DNA of 64,000 nt, taken from the NCBI RefSeq assembly GCF_900112845.1, contig NZ_FONG01000005.1, positions 310,502-374,501 of the forward strand. Reading direction: 5' to 3'. This document shows, one piece after another, positions 33,685 through 42,528 of the stretch. The notes under the pieces were generated by a model. It did not search any database, was not told the origin of the DNA, and worked only from the letters and a program-made list of their open reading frames with translations. The translations under genes were made by a program, and so were the position numbers. This DNA is from Actinacidiphila alni. Lineage in GTDB: Bacteria > Actinomycetota > Actinomycetes > Streptomycetales > Streptomycetaceae. Numbering within the stretch: position 1 is the first letter of the stretch; each line of letters starts with the position of its first letter.

Positions 33685-34095
33685 TCACACGCCTGCGGGG
33701 GTCGGTCCGGTCCAGCCGTCGCTGTCGACCGGCGGGAACTGCTCGCGCTCCAGCAGCCCGCGCCGCCGGATCCTGTTGAGCACGTACACATTGCCCAGGT
33801 GCATCACGCCGAGCACCAGCAGGACGACGCCGAGCTTGACCGAGAGCGCCTCGAACAGGCCGCGGGTGTTGTCGACCGGGTCGGCGGACTTCAGGTAGAG
33901 GGCGACGAAGCCGAGGTTCACGAGGTAGAAGCCGACCACCAGCAGGTGGTTGACGGCGTCGGCCAGCTTCTCGTCGCCGTGCAGCACGTCGGACAGAAAG
34001 ATCCGGCCGTTGCTGCTGAGGGTGCGGGCCACCCAGACGGTCAGTCCGATGCTGATGACCAGATAGACGACATACGCGAGGACGCTCAGGTCCAT
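33685..34095 (-). CDS. Conserved four-helix membrane protein
   Basis: The product has 136 residues. Hydrophobic segments are seen at VLAYVVYLVISIGLTVWVA, HLLVVGFYLVNLGFVALYL and KLGVVLLVLGVMHLGNVYVL. A GGAGGG site precedes the ATG. I do not recognise the family with certainty; it is a conserved-looking actinobacterial integral membrane protein. It heads the operon with the DCC-family and TetR genes, and the palindromes at 34115-34172 lie in its promoter region. Confidence 0.82.
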   Translation of the reverse strand: MDLSVLAYVVYLVISIGLTVWVARTLSSNGRIFLSDVLHGDEKLADAVNHLLVVGFYLVNLGFVALYLKSADPVDNTRGLFEALSVKLGVVLLVLGVMHLGNVYVLNRIRRRGLLEREQFPPVDSDGWTGPTPAGV

Positions 34096-34114
34096 GGCGG
34101 GGTCCCTCCCAAAC

Positions 34115-34172
34115 TGAACGTGTTCAAACTTGGTGACGTGATGACTCTAGACCCGCTTTTGAACATGTTCAA
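34115..34172. promoter_or_regulatory. Two TetR-type palindromes
   Basis: TGAACGTGTTCA at 34115-34126 and the perfect 14-bp palindrome TTGAACATGTTCAA at 34159-34172 share TGAAC/GTTCA arms. They sit 20-75 bases upstream of the membrane-protein start and would bracket its promoter. The TetR protein encoded at the end of the operon is the obvious candidate ligand. Confidence 0.65.
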
Positions 34173-34203
34173 GGTCGGCTGCGGCGCCCCGCGGCGCACA
34201 CAG

Positions 34204-34241
34204 AAGGGCCCGGTTCCGACACACGTCGGAACCGGGCCCTT
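34204..34241. terminator. Hairpin terminator of the MMPL gene
   Basis: A perfect 17-bp stem (34204-34220 with 34225-34241) encloses the loop ACAC. It lies 34 bases past the MMPL stop on the minus strand and isolates the downstream operon promoter. Confidence 0.85.
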
Positions 34242-34274
34242 GAAGAAGAGCGCCCGCCGGGGGAGCGGCGTCGC

Positions 34275-37049
34275 TCAGTCCTGGGAGTAACTCAGTTCGA
34301 GATCCACGTCCCCGTCCCCGTCCTCACCGTCGTCCGAGACCCGGACCGTCGCGGGGAAGGGCGGATACCCCATGGTCAGCAGGGTGTAGCGGCCGGGATA
34401 GAGATTGCCGAAGGCGTACGCCCCGTCCTTCCCGGTCCGCGTCTCGGTCACCTCGTGGCCGTCCGCGTCGTGCAGCACGACCCGCGCGTCCTCCACCGGC
34501 TGCCCGTCCGCGCGCCGCACCGTACCGGCCAGCGAACCCGTACCGGTGAGGCGGAGGTCACAGTCCACCGGCCGGTCCGAGGTGAGCACGCTCGCCGTCT
34601 GCGGGTGGTGCCCGGCCGCGTTGGCGACCAGGACGTACGAGCCCGCGCCCGGCGTCGCCATCAGGAAGGCGCCCTCGTCGTCCGCCGCCGCGCGCCCCAC
34701 CTGACGGCCGTCCGCGGCGATCAGCGTCAGCTCCGAGCGCGGCACCGGCAGCCCGGCCGCGCCCGTCACCCGTCCGCGCACCGCGGGCCCCGCCACGATC
34801 GCGGTCCCGGCGCCGGCCGCGACCAGCGTCCCCGCCGGCGCGCCGCCGCCCGGGGCGGGAGCCTCGTCGTCGGCCGGCTCCACCGCCAGGTGCGGCAGCC
34901 GCTTGTCCAGCCACGCCGGCAGCCACCAGTTGGCGGTGCCGAACATGTGCATCAGCGACGGCACCAGCACCGTCCGCAGGATGAACGCGTCCAGCGCCAC
35001 CGCCCCCGCGAGCCCGATGCCGAACATCGCGAGCACCCGCTCGCCGCTGAGCACGAAGGCACCGAAGACGCAGATCATGATGACGGCCGCCGAGTTGATC
35101 ACCCGGCTGGTCTCGGCGAGGCCGACCCGTACCGCCCGCGCGTTGTCCTTGGTGTGCACCCACTCCTCGTGCATCCGGCTGACCAGGAACACCTGGTAGT
35201 CCATGGACAGGCCGAACAGCAGCGACAGCATGATGACCGGCAGGAAGGCGTCGATCGGCCCCTCGCGCCCGGCGAGCGCGCCGCCCCAGCCCCACTGGAA
35301 GCACGCCACCAGCAGACCGAAGGAGGCCGCCGCCGCGATCAGATTCATCGCGGCGGCCGTCAGCGGCACCACCAGGCTGCGGAAGGCGACCAGCAGGAGC
35401 AGGAAGCCCAGCACGATGATCACGCCGATGAACAGCGGCAGCTTGTTGAACAGGACGGTCGCGAAGTCCTCGAAGATCGCCGTCTGGCCGCCGACGTACG
35501 CCCGCATCGTGCTGCCCTTCTCGGCGGCGGGCACCACGTCGTCGCGCAGGTGGTCGATCAGGTCGGACGTCGCCTTGTCCTGCGGGGAGGTGGTCGGCAC
35601 CGCCTGGACGAAGGCCACCTTGTCGCCCGGCTTCATCGGCAGGGCGGCGGCGTACGCGATGCCGTCGGTGCTCTTCAGCGTGGTGACCAGGCGGTCGAAC
35701 GCGGCCCTGTCGGAGGCGGTCGGCACCTCGGCGAGGATGGTCAGCGGCCCGTTGAAACCGGGGCCGAATCCTCCCCCGGAGGCTCCGTCCCGGGAGGTGC
35801 CCCCAGCCAGCATGTCGTACGCCTTGCGCGTGGTGGTCGTCGTCGGGTTGTTGCCCTGGTCGGAGGAGCCGAGCCGCAGGCCCAGCGCGGGGATCGCCAG
35901 CGTGGCCATCACGGCGACGGCCACCACCGCGAGGCTGCGCGGGTGCCGCTCCAGGAAGGACGACCAGCGGGCCGCCGCACCCGTGGCGACCTCCGGCTGC
36001 GGCCCGTTGGCCGCGAAGGCGCGGCGCTGGCGGCGGCTGAGCACCCGCATGCCGAGCAGGCCCAGCAGCGCGGGCAGCAGCGTGACCGCCGCGGCGATCG
36101 TGATGACGACGGTCAGCGCGGCGGCGACCGCGACACCGTTGAGGAAGGTCAGCCGCAGCGTGAACATGCCCAGCAGCGCGATGCAGACCGTGCCGCCCGC
36201 GAACAGCACGGCCCGGCCCGAGGTGTTGAGCGCGGTGACCGCCGCGTCCTCCGGGCTCTTGCCGCGCAGGATGCCTCTGCGGTGCCGGGTCACGATGAAC
36301 AGCGCGTAGTCGATGCCGACACCGAGGCCGACCAGCGTCGCCAACTGCGGGGAGAAGTCCGCCACGTCCATGCCGTGGCTGAGGATGATGATCGCCGACG
36401 ACGAGATGCCGATGCCGAACAGCGCGGTGACGATCGGCAGCAGCATGCCGAACAGCGAACCCAGCGCCAGGAAGAGCACCACACCGGCCGCCGCGATACC
36501 GACACCCTCGGCGAGACCCGGCAGCGGCTGCTCGGCCTGCGCCGGCTTGTTGCCGCCGACCTCGACCTGCAGGCCCTTGGCGGCGGCCGCGTGCGCGGTG
36601 TCGATCAGCAACTGCGCCTGGTCGTTGGACAGGTCGCCACCGAGCTTGGTGTACGTCACCGTCGCGTACGCCGTGCGGCCGTCCTTGCTGATCTGCGCGG
36701 CGCCGGCCTTGTCGTACGGGCTGACGACCTGGCCGACGTCCTTCTGCTTCGCGATCTTCGCGAGCGCCGGGTCGATCCGCTGCCGCACCGAAGCGTCGCG
36801 CACCGTACCGGAGTCGACGTGCCACACCACGGTGTCCGCCTCGCCGGCCCGCTCCGGCACTACTTGGTCCATCAGGTCGAGGACCTTGCTGGACTCGGTG
36901 CCCTTGAGCGAGAAGGCGTTGGAGTACGCGGAGCCGAGCGCGTTGCCCGCGGCGCCGACGATCAGCAGCGCCGCCAGCCAGACCGACATCACCCACCATT
37001 TGTGCCGGAAGCACCAACGAGCCACAGTCGCCACGATCACATCCCCCAT
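34275..37049 (-). CDS. MMPL/RND-family transporter with C-terminal carboxypeptidase-regulatory-like domains
   Basis: The product has 924 residues. It has two MMPL repeats, each with a large extracytoplasmic loop: the first helix CFRHKWWVMSVWLAALLIVGA, the GLGVGIDYALFIVTRHRRG segment in repeat 1 and LLFGLSMDYQVFLVSRMHEEW in repeat 2, both carrying the conserved GxDY/SMDY-type motif for proton coupling. These proteins export lipids, siderophores or drugs using the proton gradient. From about residue 735 follow ~190 residues with two beta-rich modules (VRGRVTGAAGLPVPRSELTL and LAGTVRRADGQPVEDARVVL) resembling CarboxypepD_reg domains, an unusual appendage. Start at 37049 is preferred; an in-frame TTG at 37082 with GAGGA upstream is an alternative. 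It is divergent from the two-component system. Confidence 0.9.
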   Translation of the reverse strand: MGDVIVATVARWCFRHKWWVMSVWLAALLIVGAAGNALGSAYSNAFSLKGTESSKVLDLMDQVVPERAGEADTVVWHVDSGTVRDASVRQRIDPALAKIAKQKDVGQVVSPYDKAGAAQISKDGRTAYATVTYTKLGGDLSNDQAQLLIDTAHAAAAKGLQVEVGGNKPAQAEQPLPGLAEGVGIAAAGVVLFLALGSLFGMLLPIVTALFGIGISSSAIIILSHGMDVADFSPQLATLVGLGVGIDYALFIVTRHRRGILRGKSPEDAAVTALNTSGRAVLFAGGTVCIALLGMFTLRLTFLNGVAVAAALTVVITIAAAVTLLPALLGLLGMRVLSRRQRRAFAANGPQPEVATGAAARWSSFLERHPRSLAVVAVAVMATLAIPALGLRLGSSDQGNNPTTTTTRKAYDMLAGGTSRDGASGGGFGPGFNGPLTILAEVPTASDRAAFDRLVTTLKSTDGIAYAAALPMKPGDKVAFVQAVPTTSPQDKATSDLIDHLRDDVVPAAEKGSTMRAYVGGQTAIFEDFATVLFNKLPLFIGVIIVLGFLLLLVAFRSLVVPLTAAAMNLIAAAASFGLLVACFQWGWGGALAGREGPIDAFLPVIMLSLLFGLSMDYQVFLVSRMHEEWVHTKDNARAVRVGLAETSRVINSAAVIMICVFGAFVLSGERVLAMFGIGLAGAVALDAFILRTVLVPSLMHMFGTANWWLPAWLDKRLPHLAVEPADDEAPAPGGGAPAGTLVAAGAGTAIVAGPAVRGRVTGAAGLPVPRSELTLIAADGRQVGRAAADDEGAFLMATPGAGSYVLVANAAGHHPQTASVLTSDRPVDCDLRLTGTGSLAGTVRRADGQPVEDARVVLHDADGHEVTETRTGKDGAYAFGNLYPGRYTLLTMGYPPFPATVRVSDDGEDGDGDVDLELSYSQD

Positions 37050-37200
37050 CAACGAGCCAGGTCCTGCCGACGGCTTGACCAACGAGTGTCCTCAGCCTCG
37101 GTGGCCCTCCGGCCGACCGCCAAGCCGATCCGGCTTCTCTCAAGGAACTCCAAGGTTCCGGCCCTCGGGCGGCGGTACGGGGAGTGCGGATACTGGGGGC

Positions 37201-37935
37201 ATGGACGCCACCGTGCTCATCGTGGAGGACGAACCGGGTATCGCGGACGTTCTCCGCATCACCCTGAAATACAACGGCTTCACGGTGCACAGCGCCGCCA
37301 CCGGGCGCGAGGCACTGGCCGCCGCGCGCGAGCACCGGCCCGACCTGGTGCTGCTTGACGTGATGCTGCCGGACGGCAACGGCTGGGAGGTCTGCCGCGC
37401 GCTGCGCGAGGAGCGGGCCGCCGAAGGCGCGGACGACGCCGACGACCTGGCGATCATCTTCGTCACCGCCCGGGACGCGCCGCGCGACGTGGTGGCCGGG
37501 CTCGCGCTCGGCGGCGACGACTACATCACCAAGCCGTTCGGGGTCGACGAGGTGGTGGCCCGGGTGCACGCGGTGCTGCGCCGCACCCGGCGCCGGGAGA
37601 GCGCCGCGACCCGCGTCCTGCGCCACGGCGACCTGGAGATGGACGAGAGCACGTACAGCGTGCGCCGCAGCGGGCAGCCGGTCGAACTCACCCCGACCGA
37701 GTACAACCTGCTGCGGCACCTGCTGCGCAACGCCGGGCGGATCGTCACCAAGGAGCACCTGCTCCAGCACGTGTGGCGGTACGACACGGCCGTCTCGTCC
37801 ACCGTCGTGGAGACCTACATCTCGTACCTGCGGCGCAAGCTCGACCGGCTCGGGCCGCCGCTGATCGAGACCCGGCGCGGCATCGGCTACGGGCTGCGCG
37901 CGCCGGAGCCGGACACGGGCGGGGGCGCGCGGTGA
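37201..37935 (+). CDS. OmpR/PhoB-family response regulator
   Basis: The product has 244 residues. The receiver domain has acidic residues in VLIVEDEPG, the phospho-acceptor Asp53 in LVLLDVMLP, and the conserved Lys in DDYITKPFG. The C-terminal winged helix includes LTPTEYNLLRHLLRN, LLQHVWRYD and the VETYISYLRRKLD recognition region. It is coupled to the kinase gene by a GTGA overlap. The upstream gap holds GGAAC-N6-GTTCC (37144-37159), a possible binding site. The divergent MMPL transporter is a plausible target. Confidence 0.95.
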   Translation: MDATVLIVEDEPGIADVLRITLKYNGFTVHSAATGREALAAAREHRPDLVLLDVMLPDGNGWEVCRALREERAAEGADDADDLAIIFVTARDAPRDVVAGLALGGDDYITKPFGVDEVVARVHAVLRRTRRRESAATRVLRHGDLEMDESTYSVRRSGQPVELTPTEYNLLRHLLRNAGRIVTKEHLLQHVWRYDTAVSSTVVETYISYLRRKLDRLGPPLIETRRGIGYGLRAPEPDTGGGAR

Positions 37936-39590
37936 GGCGTGAACTCCTCGGCAGGGCACGGGCGTTCGCGGCCCGCGGCTTCGCGTCCCGCGCCTTCCGG
38001 GCGCCGGCCCGCACCGCGCCCGCCTTCAAGTCGGCGGCCACCAAGTGCGGTTTCTGGCCGCGCCCGCACTCGCTGCGCGGCCGCTTCACCATCGCCAATG
38101 TCACCTTCCTCGCCGTCGGCCTGCTGCTCGCCGCCTGCGCGAGCATCGCGGCCACGTACATGGTGCTGGTCGGCGAGATCGACGACTCGCTCAAGGGCTC
38201 GCAGAAGTCGCTGGCGCGGACGGTGATCAGCGCGGACACCCTGCGGCAGCTGTGCCAGCTCGCCGACCTGCTGCAGAGCGGCCCCAACGCGCAGACCGGG
38301 CAGGGCAGTTCGGCGGTCGCGGTGGCCTTCCAGCAGGATCTGTTCGTGCTGCTCGACAAGCACGGCGAGCCCGCGGCGGTCTGCCAGGACGGCACCATGC
38401 CGGTCAGCGCGGAGCAGCGGCGGCTGGCCGACGCGATCCCGGACGCCGCGGGACTGGCCCGCGGCGGCGGCGCGAAGACGGTGAAGACCGGGCACATGGA
38501 GTACCGGGTGGTCGCGCTGCGGCTGTCCGACGGCACCATCGTCGTCAAGGGCATCCGGCTCAGCGGCGTCAAGCACGCGATCGGCAATCTGCTGATCGTG
38601 GAGTCCGTGGTCGGCGTGGTGCTGCTCGCGCTGCTGGCGACCGGCTCACTGACCGCCGCCCGGCGCCGGCTGAGCCCGCTGGAGGACATGGTGGCGACCG
38701 CGTCCGCGATCGCCGAGGGCGACCTCGGGCGGCGGATCGGCACCGCGCGGCACGGCTCAAGCGAGGTCGAACAGCTCAGCAGCGCGCTCAACGCGATGCT
38801 CCAGCAGATCGAGACCGCCGTCACCGAATCCGAGCGCGCCACCACGCAGTTGCGCCGCTTCCTCGCCGACGCCTCGCACGAACTGCGCACCCCGCTGGCC
38901 TCGGTGCGCGGCTATCTCCAGCTGTACGAGAAGGACATGCTCGACCCGGCGGAGAAGGACCGGGCGCTGAGCCGGGTCTCCTCGGAGACGCTGCGGATGA
39001 GCCGCCTGGTCGACGAACTCCTCGCGCTGGCACGGCTCGACGACCGGCCGCCGCTGCCGCACTGCGCCGTCGACCTGCCCCGGCTGGTCAGGGACGCCGC
39101 CGCCGACCTCGCCGCACAGCAGCCGGAACGCCCGCTGACGCTGATGATCCCCGAACGCGCCGCCGACGGCGGGCCGCTGCCCGAGGCGCTGGGCGACGAG
39201 GCCGCGCTGCGGCAGGTCGTCGGCAATCTGCTGAGCAACGTCCGGGTGCACACCCCGCCGCGCTCACCGGTCAGCATCGAAGTCGCCGAACGCGGCGGCC
39301 GGTTGCTGCTGCGGATCACCGACTCGGGCCCCGGGCTCGGCGAGGAGGACGCCGCCCGGGTCTTCGACCGCTTCTTCCGCGCCGACCCCGAACGCTCCCG
39401 CGACACCGGCGGCGCGGGCCTGGGCATGTCCATCGTGCAGGCCGTCGTCCGCGCCCACCGCGGCACGGTCGCCCTGGACACGGCGCCGGGCCGCGGCCTG
39501 ACGGTGTGCGTGACGCTGCCGACCGTGCCGGCGGTGCCGGAGATCGCCTCGGCGAGCACCTCGGGAGCCGCCCTCCCCGCCACCACCTGA
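37932..39590 (+). CDS. Two-component sensor histidine kinase
   Basis: The product has 552 residues. A ~50-residue basic, Ala-rich N-terminal tail precedes the first membrane helix (ANVTFLAVGLLLAACASIAA). An extracytoplasmic sensor of ~130 residues with Cys residues follows, then the second helix (LIVESVVGVVLLALLATGSL) and a HAMP domain. The phosphoacceptor is in the ADASHELRTPLASVRGYL motif, and the ATPase domain has N-box VVGNLLSNVRVHTP, G1 DSGPGLG and G2 GAGLGMSIV. GTG start overlaps the response-regulator stop. The signal is unknown. Confidence 0.94.
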   Translation: MRRELLGRARAFAARGFASRAFRAPARTAPAFKSAATKCGFWPRPHSLRGRFTIANVTFLAVGLLLAACASIAATYMVLVGEIDDSLKGSQKSLARTVISADTLRQLCQLADLLQSGPNAQTGQGSSAVAVAFQQDLFVLLDKHGEPAAVCQDGTMPVSAEQRRLADAIPDAAGLARGGGAKTVKTGHMEYRVVALRLSDGTIVVKGIRLSGVKHAIGNLLIVESVVGVVLLALLATGSLTAARRRLSPLEDMVATASAIAEGDLGRRIGTARHGSSEVEQLSSALNAMLQQIETAVTESERATTQLRRFLADASHELRTPLASVRGYLQLYEKDMLDPAEKDRALSRVSSETLRMSRLVDELLALARLDDRPPLPHCAVDLPRLVRDAAADLAAQQPERPLTLMIPERAADGGPLPEALGDEAALRQVVGNLLSNVRVHTPPRSPVSIEVAERGGRLLLRITDSGPGLGEEDAARVFDRFFRADPERSRDTGGAGLGMSIVQAVVRAHRGTVALDTAPGRGLTVCVTLPTVPAVPEIASASTSGAALPATT

Positions 39591-39643
39591 CGTCGTGGGC
39601 GCGCCCGTTGACGGGCCCCGCGAGGCGTCGCCCCCGCGAGGCG

Positions 39644-40954
39644 TCAGACGGCGGCCGGGGTCGTGTCCTCGGGCACGGCCTCTGCCGCCGTCGTACCCTC
39701 TGCCGCCGCCGTACCGTCCGTCGTCGCGTGCCGCACCCCCGGTACGGCAGCGGTGCCGAGGCAGAGCGCGGCGACCAGGGCGGCGGCCACGTACAGCGGT
39801 ACGGCCGGGCCGAGGGCGTGCGAGGCGAGCGGGGCGAGGGCGTAGCCGACGGGCATGGCGGCCAGCGACAGCAGCCAGTCGTAGGAGGTGACGCGGGCCA
39901 GCACGCCGGCCGGGACGGAGGCGAAGACGTAGGACTCCCAGACCGGGTTGAAGAAGCCGAGGGCGCCGAGCGCCAGGCCGTAGGAGGCGATCAGCGTCCA
40001 GGCGGGCGCGCCCGCGGCGAGCAGGACCAGCGGCAGCGCGTAACTGGTCAGCGCGAGATTGCCGGTGAGGACCGGGCGGCGCAGCCGGGCGCGGGCGGCG
40101 AGCAGCGAGCCGACCAGCAGACCGACGGAACCGGCCTCCAGCATGACCACCCACATGCCGTTGCCGCCCTTGCGGTCGTGCACGATCAGCGGGCCGAGGG
40201 TGGCGAGCACGGCTGCGGCGCCGTTCCAGGTGGCGTGCGCGATCAGGCTGGTCCAGTACCAGTCCCGGCCGCGCACCTCGGTCCAGCCCTGGACGAGGTC
40301 GGCGCGCATCGAGCGGTGCGGGATCGGGGTGCGGCGCACCCGGACGACGGTGAGCAGCGCGGCGCTCGCGGCGAAGGACGCGGCGTCCAGCAGGAACGCC
40401 CAGCCGGGCCCCGCGGTGAAGATCAGCAGTCCGGCGAGGGCCGGGCCGCCGAGCCGGGTGGCGTTCTGGGCGGACGCCATCAGGGAGTTGGCGCTCAGCA
40501 GGCCGTCCTCCTCGACGGTGCCCGCGACCAGCGGCGCGGCGGTCGGGATGGAGAAGGCGGAGGCGGTGCCGCCGACGGTCTCGGCGAGGGCGAGCAGCAG
40601 GATGCTCGGGTCGGAGCCGATGAGTTCGAGGCCGACGAAGACCTGGGTGACGCAGCGGACGAGGTCGGTGACGAGTGCGACCTTGCGCGCGTCGAAGCGG
40701 TCGGCGATCACGCCGCCGACCGGCAGCAGCAGGAGCCGCGGCACCATGGCGCAGCCCAGTACGACGGCGAGCGCGGACGCCGAGCCGGTCGCGTCGGTGA
40801 TCGCGATGGCGAGGGCGGCGGGGACGACGGCGTCGCCCAGCGCGGACAGGGTGCGGCCGACGAAGAGCAGCCGGAACGGGCGTTGCCGCAGCGGGTGTCG
40901 GCGCTTGCCGGCGGCGGGTCCTGGCGTCGTGCCCGGCGGTGGTGTGGTGGTCAC
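39644..40954 (-). CDS. MFS transporter (EntS/MFS_3 type)
   Basis: The product has 436 residues and twelve membrane segments. FRLLFVGRTLSALGDAVVPAAL and PVGGVIADRFDARKVALVTD (the MFS loop 2-3 motif) are typical of the MFS_3/EntS-like exporters for drugs or siderophores. GTG start. The C-terminus is an Ala/Thr-rich tail. It is divergent from a MarR gene across an 88-bp AT-rich gap with multiple TTCG/CGAA repeats, so it is probably the repressed target. The substrate is unknown. Confidence 0.92.
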   Translation of the reverse strand: MTTTPPPGTTPGPAAGKRRHPLRQRPFRLLFVGRTLSALGDAVVPAALAIAITDATGSASALAVVLGCAMVPRLLLLPVGGVIADRFDARKVALVTDLVRCVTQVFVGLELIGSDPSILLLALAETVGGTASAFSIPTAAPLVAGTVEEDGLLSANSLMASAQNATRLGGPALAGLLIFTAGPGWAFLLDAASFAASAALLTVVRVRRTPIPHRSMRADLVQGWTEVRGRDWYWTSLIAHATWNGAAAVLATLGPLIVHDRKGGNGMWVVMLEAGSVGLLVGSLLAARARLRRPVLTGNLALTSYALPLVLLAAGAPAWTLIASYGLALGALGFFNPVWESYVFASVPAGVLARVTSYDWLLSLAAMPVGYALAPLASHALGPAVPLYVAAALVAALCLGTAAVPGVRHATTDGTAAAEGTTAAEAVPEDTTPAAV

Positions 40955-40966
40955 GGGTCGTACGGT

Positions 40967-41006
40967 ATTTCGGCGCCGAATCTTTCGTCAACGAATATTT
41001 CGGCAC
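40967..41006. promoter_or_regulatory. Candidate MarR operators
   Basis: The perfect palindrome TTCGGCGCCGAA (40969-40980), the dyad TTCGTCAACGAA (40984-40995) and two direct copies of TATTTCGGC (starting 40966 and 40997) are packed between the MFS and MarR starts. The region is much more AT-rich than its surroundings. Confidence 0.5.
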
Positions 41007-41042
41007 CGTCGTATTTTTCGCCCGGGGCATAGGATCGGGACC

Positions 41043-41579
41043 ATGCCCACCCCGCACGACTGGACCGACGGCCATGTCGCCCGCTGGCAGCCCGTACTGC
41101 CCGACCTCGACCCCGACATCGAGGGCGCCGCCACCCGGGCCATGCTGCTCACCTATCACCTGCGTACCGTCAAGCAGCGCTCGCTCGTCGACCACGGGCT
41201 GCACAAGCACGAGTACGACACGCTGCACACGCTCGCCGGGCGCGGCGGCAGCGCCGTCCCCTCCGAACTCGCCGCCGACCTCAAGATGGCCCCCGCCTCC
41301 ATCACCGGCCGGCTGGACGCCCTGGAGCGGCGCGGCTTCGTCCGCCGTACGCCGTCGGCCGCCGACCGGCGCCGGGTCGACGTCCAACTCACCGCCGCCG
41401 GGCGGGAGGCGTGGCTCGGCGCGATGGAGGTGCAGGGGCGGGAGGAGATCCGGCTGCTGGGCGTGCTCACACCGCGCGAGCGGCGCACGCTGTCGGACCT
41501 GCTGCGGAAGGTGATGCTGGCGGCGGAGGCCGGTCCCGAGGGTCAGGAAAAGCCGGCCAAGGGCGGCGCGGACGGCTGA
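41043..41579 (+). CDS. MarR-family transcriptional regulator
   Basis: The product has 178 residues. The winged HTH is clear: LHKHEYDTLHTLAGRG, VPSELAADLKMAPASITGRL, then LERRGFVRRTPSAADRRRVDVQLTAAG cut across the wing with the DRR motif. The ATG at 41043 is close to the divergent promoter region and may be translated without a strong ribosome site. It likely represses the MFS gene and itself. Confidence 0.93.
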   Translation: MPTPHDWTDGHVARWQPVLPDLDPDIEGAATRAMLLTYHLRTVKQRSLVDHGLHKHEYDTLHTLAGRGGSAVPSELAADLKMAPASITGRLDALERRGFVRRTPSAADRRRVDVQLTAAGREAWLGAMEVQGREEIRLLGVLTPRERRTLSDLLRKVMLAAEAGPEGQEKPAKGGADG

Positions 41580-41591
41580 ACGGGACGGCAC

Positions 41592-41622
41592 TTGCGTTGG
41601 AGCCGACTCCAACCCCTAGCGT
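41592..41622 (+). promoter_or_regulatory. MerR-type promoter with long spacer
   Basis: The -35 TTGCGT (41592-41597) and -10 TAGCGT (41617-41622) are 19 bases apart, longer than optimal. The dyad GTTGGAG-CCGA-CTCCAAC (41596-41613) fills the spacer. This is the classic layout of promoters activated by MerR-family DNA distortion. The downstream ATG is seven bases after the -10, so the message is probably leaderless. No merR gene lies in the window. Confidence 0.7.
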
Positions 41623-41629
41623 CTTGTCC

Positions 41630-42472
41630 ATGACGCACGCCGACAGCACTGCCAGCACCGACAGCACCGCGAACCCTGTGCCCACCACCTCCGAGACGGA
41701 GGAGGCGCGCTACGCCCGCGGCCTCGCCGCCCTCCGCCAGGTCACCGGCGGCGAGAGCTCCGCCATCCTCGACGCGATCTCCGACATCGCGCCCGACCTG
41801 GCCCGCTTCACCGTCGCCTTCGGCTACGGCGACATCTGGTCCCGCCCCGGCCTCACCCCGCGGCAGCGACAGATCGCCACCGTCGCCGCGCTGGCCGCCC
41901 TCGGCAACGCCGCGCCCCAACTGCGCTTCCACATCGCGGGCGCCCTCAACGTCGGCTGCACCCGGCGCGAGATCGTCGAGACCTTCATCCACACCAGCGT
42001 CTACGCGGGCTTCCCCGCCGCCCTCAACGCCCTCGCCGCCGCCCGCGAGGTCTTCGCCGCCCACCCCGCCGACGACGACCCCGTCGTCAAGGAAGCGGTC
42101 GACGGCGACCGCTACCAGCGCGGCCTGGACGCCCTGCGCGCCGTCGACGGCCCCGAAGGCGTCCACGTCGTCGCCTCCCTCGACGACATCGCCCCCGACC
42201 TCGGCCGCTACCTGGTCGAGTACGTCTTCGGCGACGTCTACACCCGCACCGGCCTCGACCTGCCCACCCGCGAACTGGCCAGCATCGCCATGTGCACCGC
42301 CCTCGGCACCGCGGCCCCCCAACTCCGCGTCCACATCCGCGCCTTCCTCAACGTCGGCGGCACCCGCACCGAAGTCGTCGAAACCCTCACCCAGATGGCC
42401 GGCTACGCCGGCTTCCCCGCCGCCCTCAACGGCCTGACGGCCGCCCGCGAGATCTTCGCCGAGACCCCCTGA
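41630..42472 (+). CDS. Carboxymuconolactone decarboxylase-family protein, two tandem domains
   Basis: The product has 280 residues and two homologous halves: YARGLAALRQV...FGYGDIWSRPGLTPR and YQRGLDALRAV...FGDVYTRTGLDLPTR. Each ends in an AAPQLR-H-I plus VYAGFPAALNAL or GYAGFPAALNGL motif. Neither half has the CxxC of AhpD, so thiol-peroxidase activity is unlikely; it is closer to the gamma-carboxymuconolactone decarboxylase subgroup. ATG at 41630 is at or next to the transcription start predicted from the MerR-type promoter. A bidirectional terminator separates it from sdhB. The physiological substrate is unknown. Confidence 0.88.
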   Translation: MTHADSTASTDSTANPVPTTSETEEARYARGLAALRQVTGGESSAILDAISDIAPDLARFTVAFGYGDIWSRPGLTPRQRQIATVAALAALGNAAPQLRFHIAGALNVGCTRREIVETFIHTSVYAGFPAALNALAAAREVFAAHPADDDPVVKEAVDGDRYQRGLDALRAVDGPEGVHVVASLDDIAPDLGRYLVEYVFGDVYTRTGLDLPTRELASIAMCTALGTAAPQLRVHIRAFLNVGGTRTEVVETLTQMAGYAGFPAALNGLTAAREIFAETP

Positions 42473-42480
42473 GCGGACCC

Positions 42481-42518
42481 GCGGGTACGTAGCGGGTACC
42501 TAGCGGGTACGTACCCGC
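42481..42518. repeat. Short tandem repeat around GCGGGTAC
   Basis: GCGGGTAC occurs three times at 10-11 base intervals (42481, 42492, 42503) and is followed by its inverse GTACCCGC. It lies just before the terminator hairpin. Confidence 0.6.
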
Positions 42519-42528
42519 ACGGATACGA

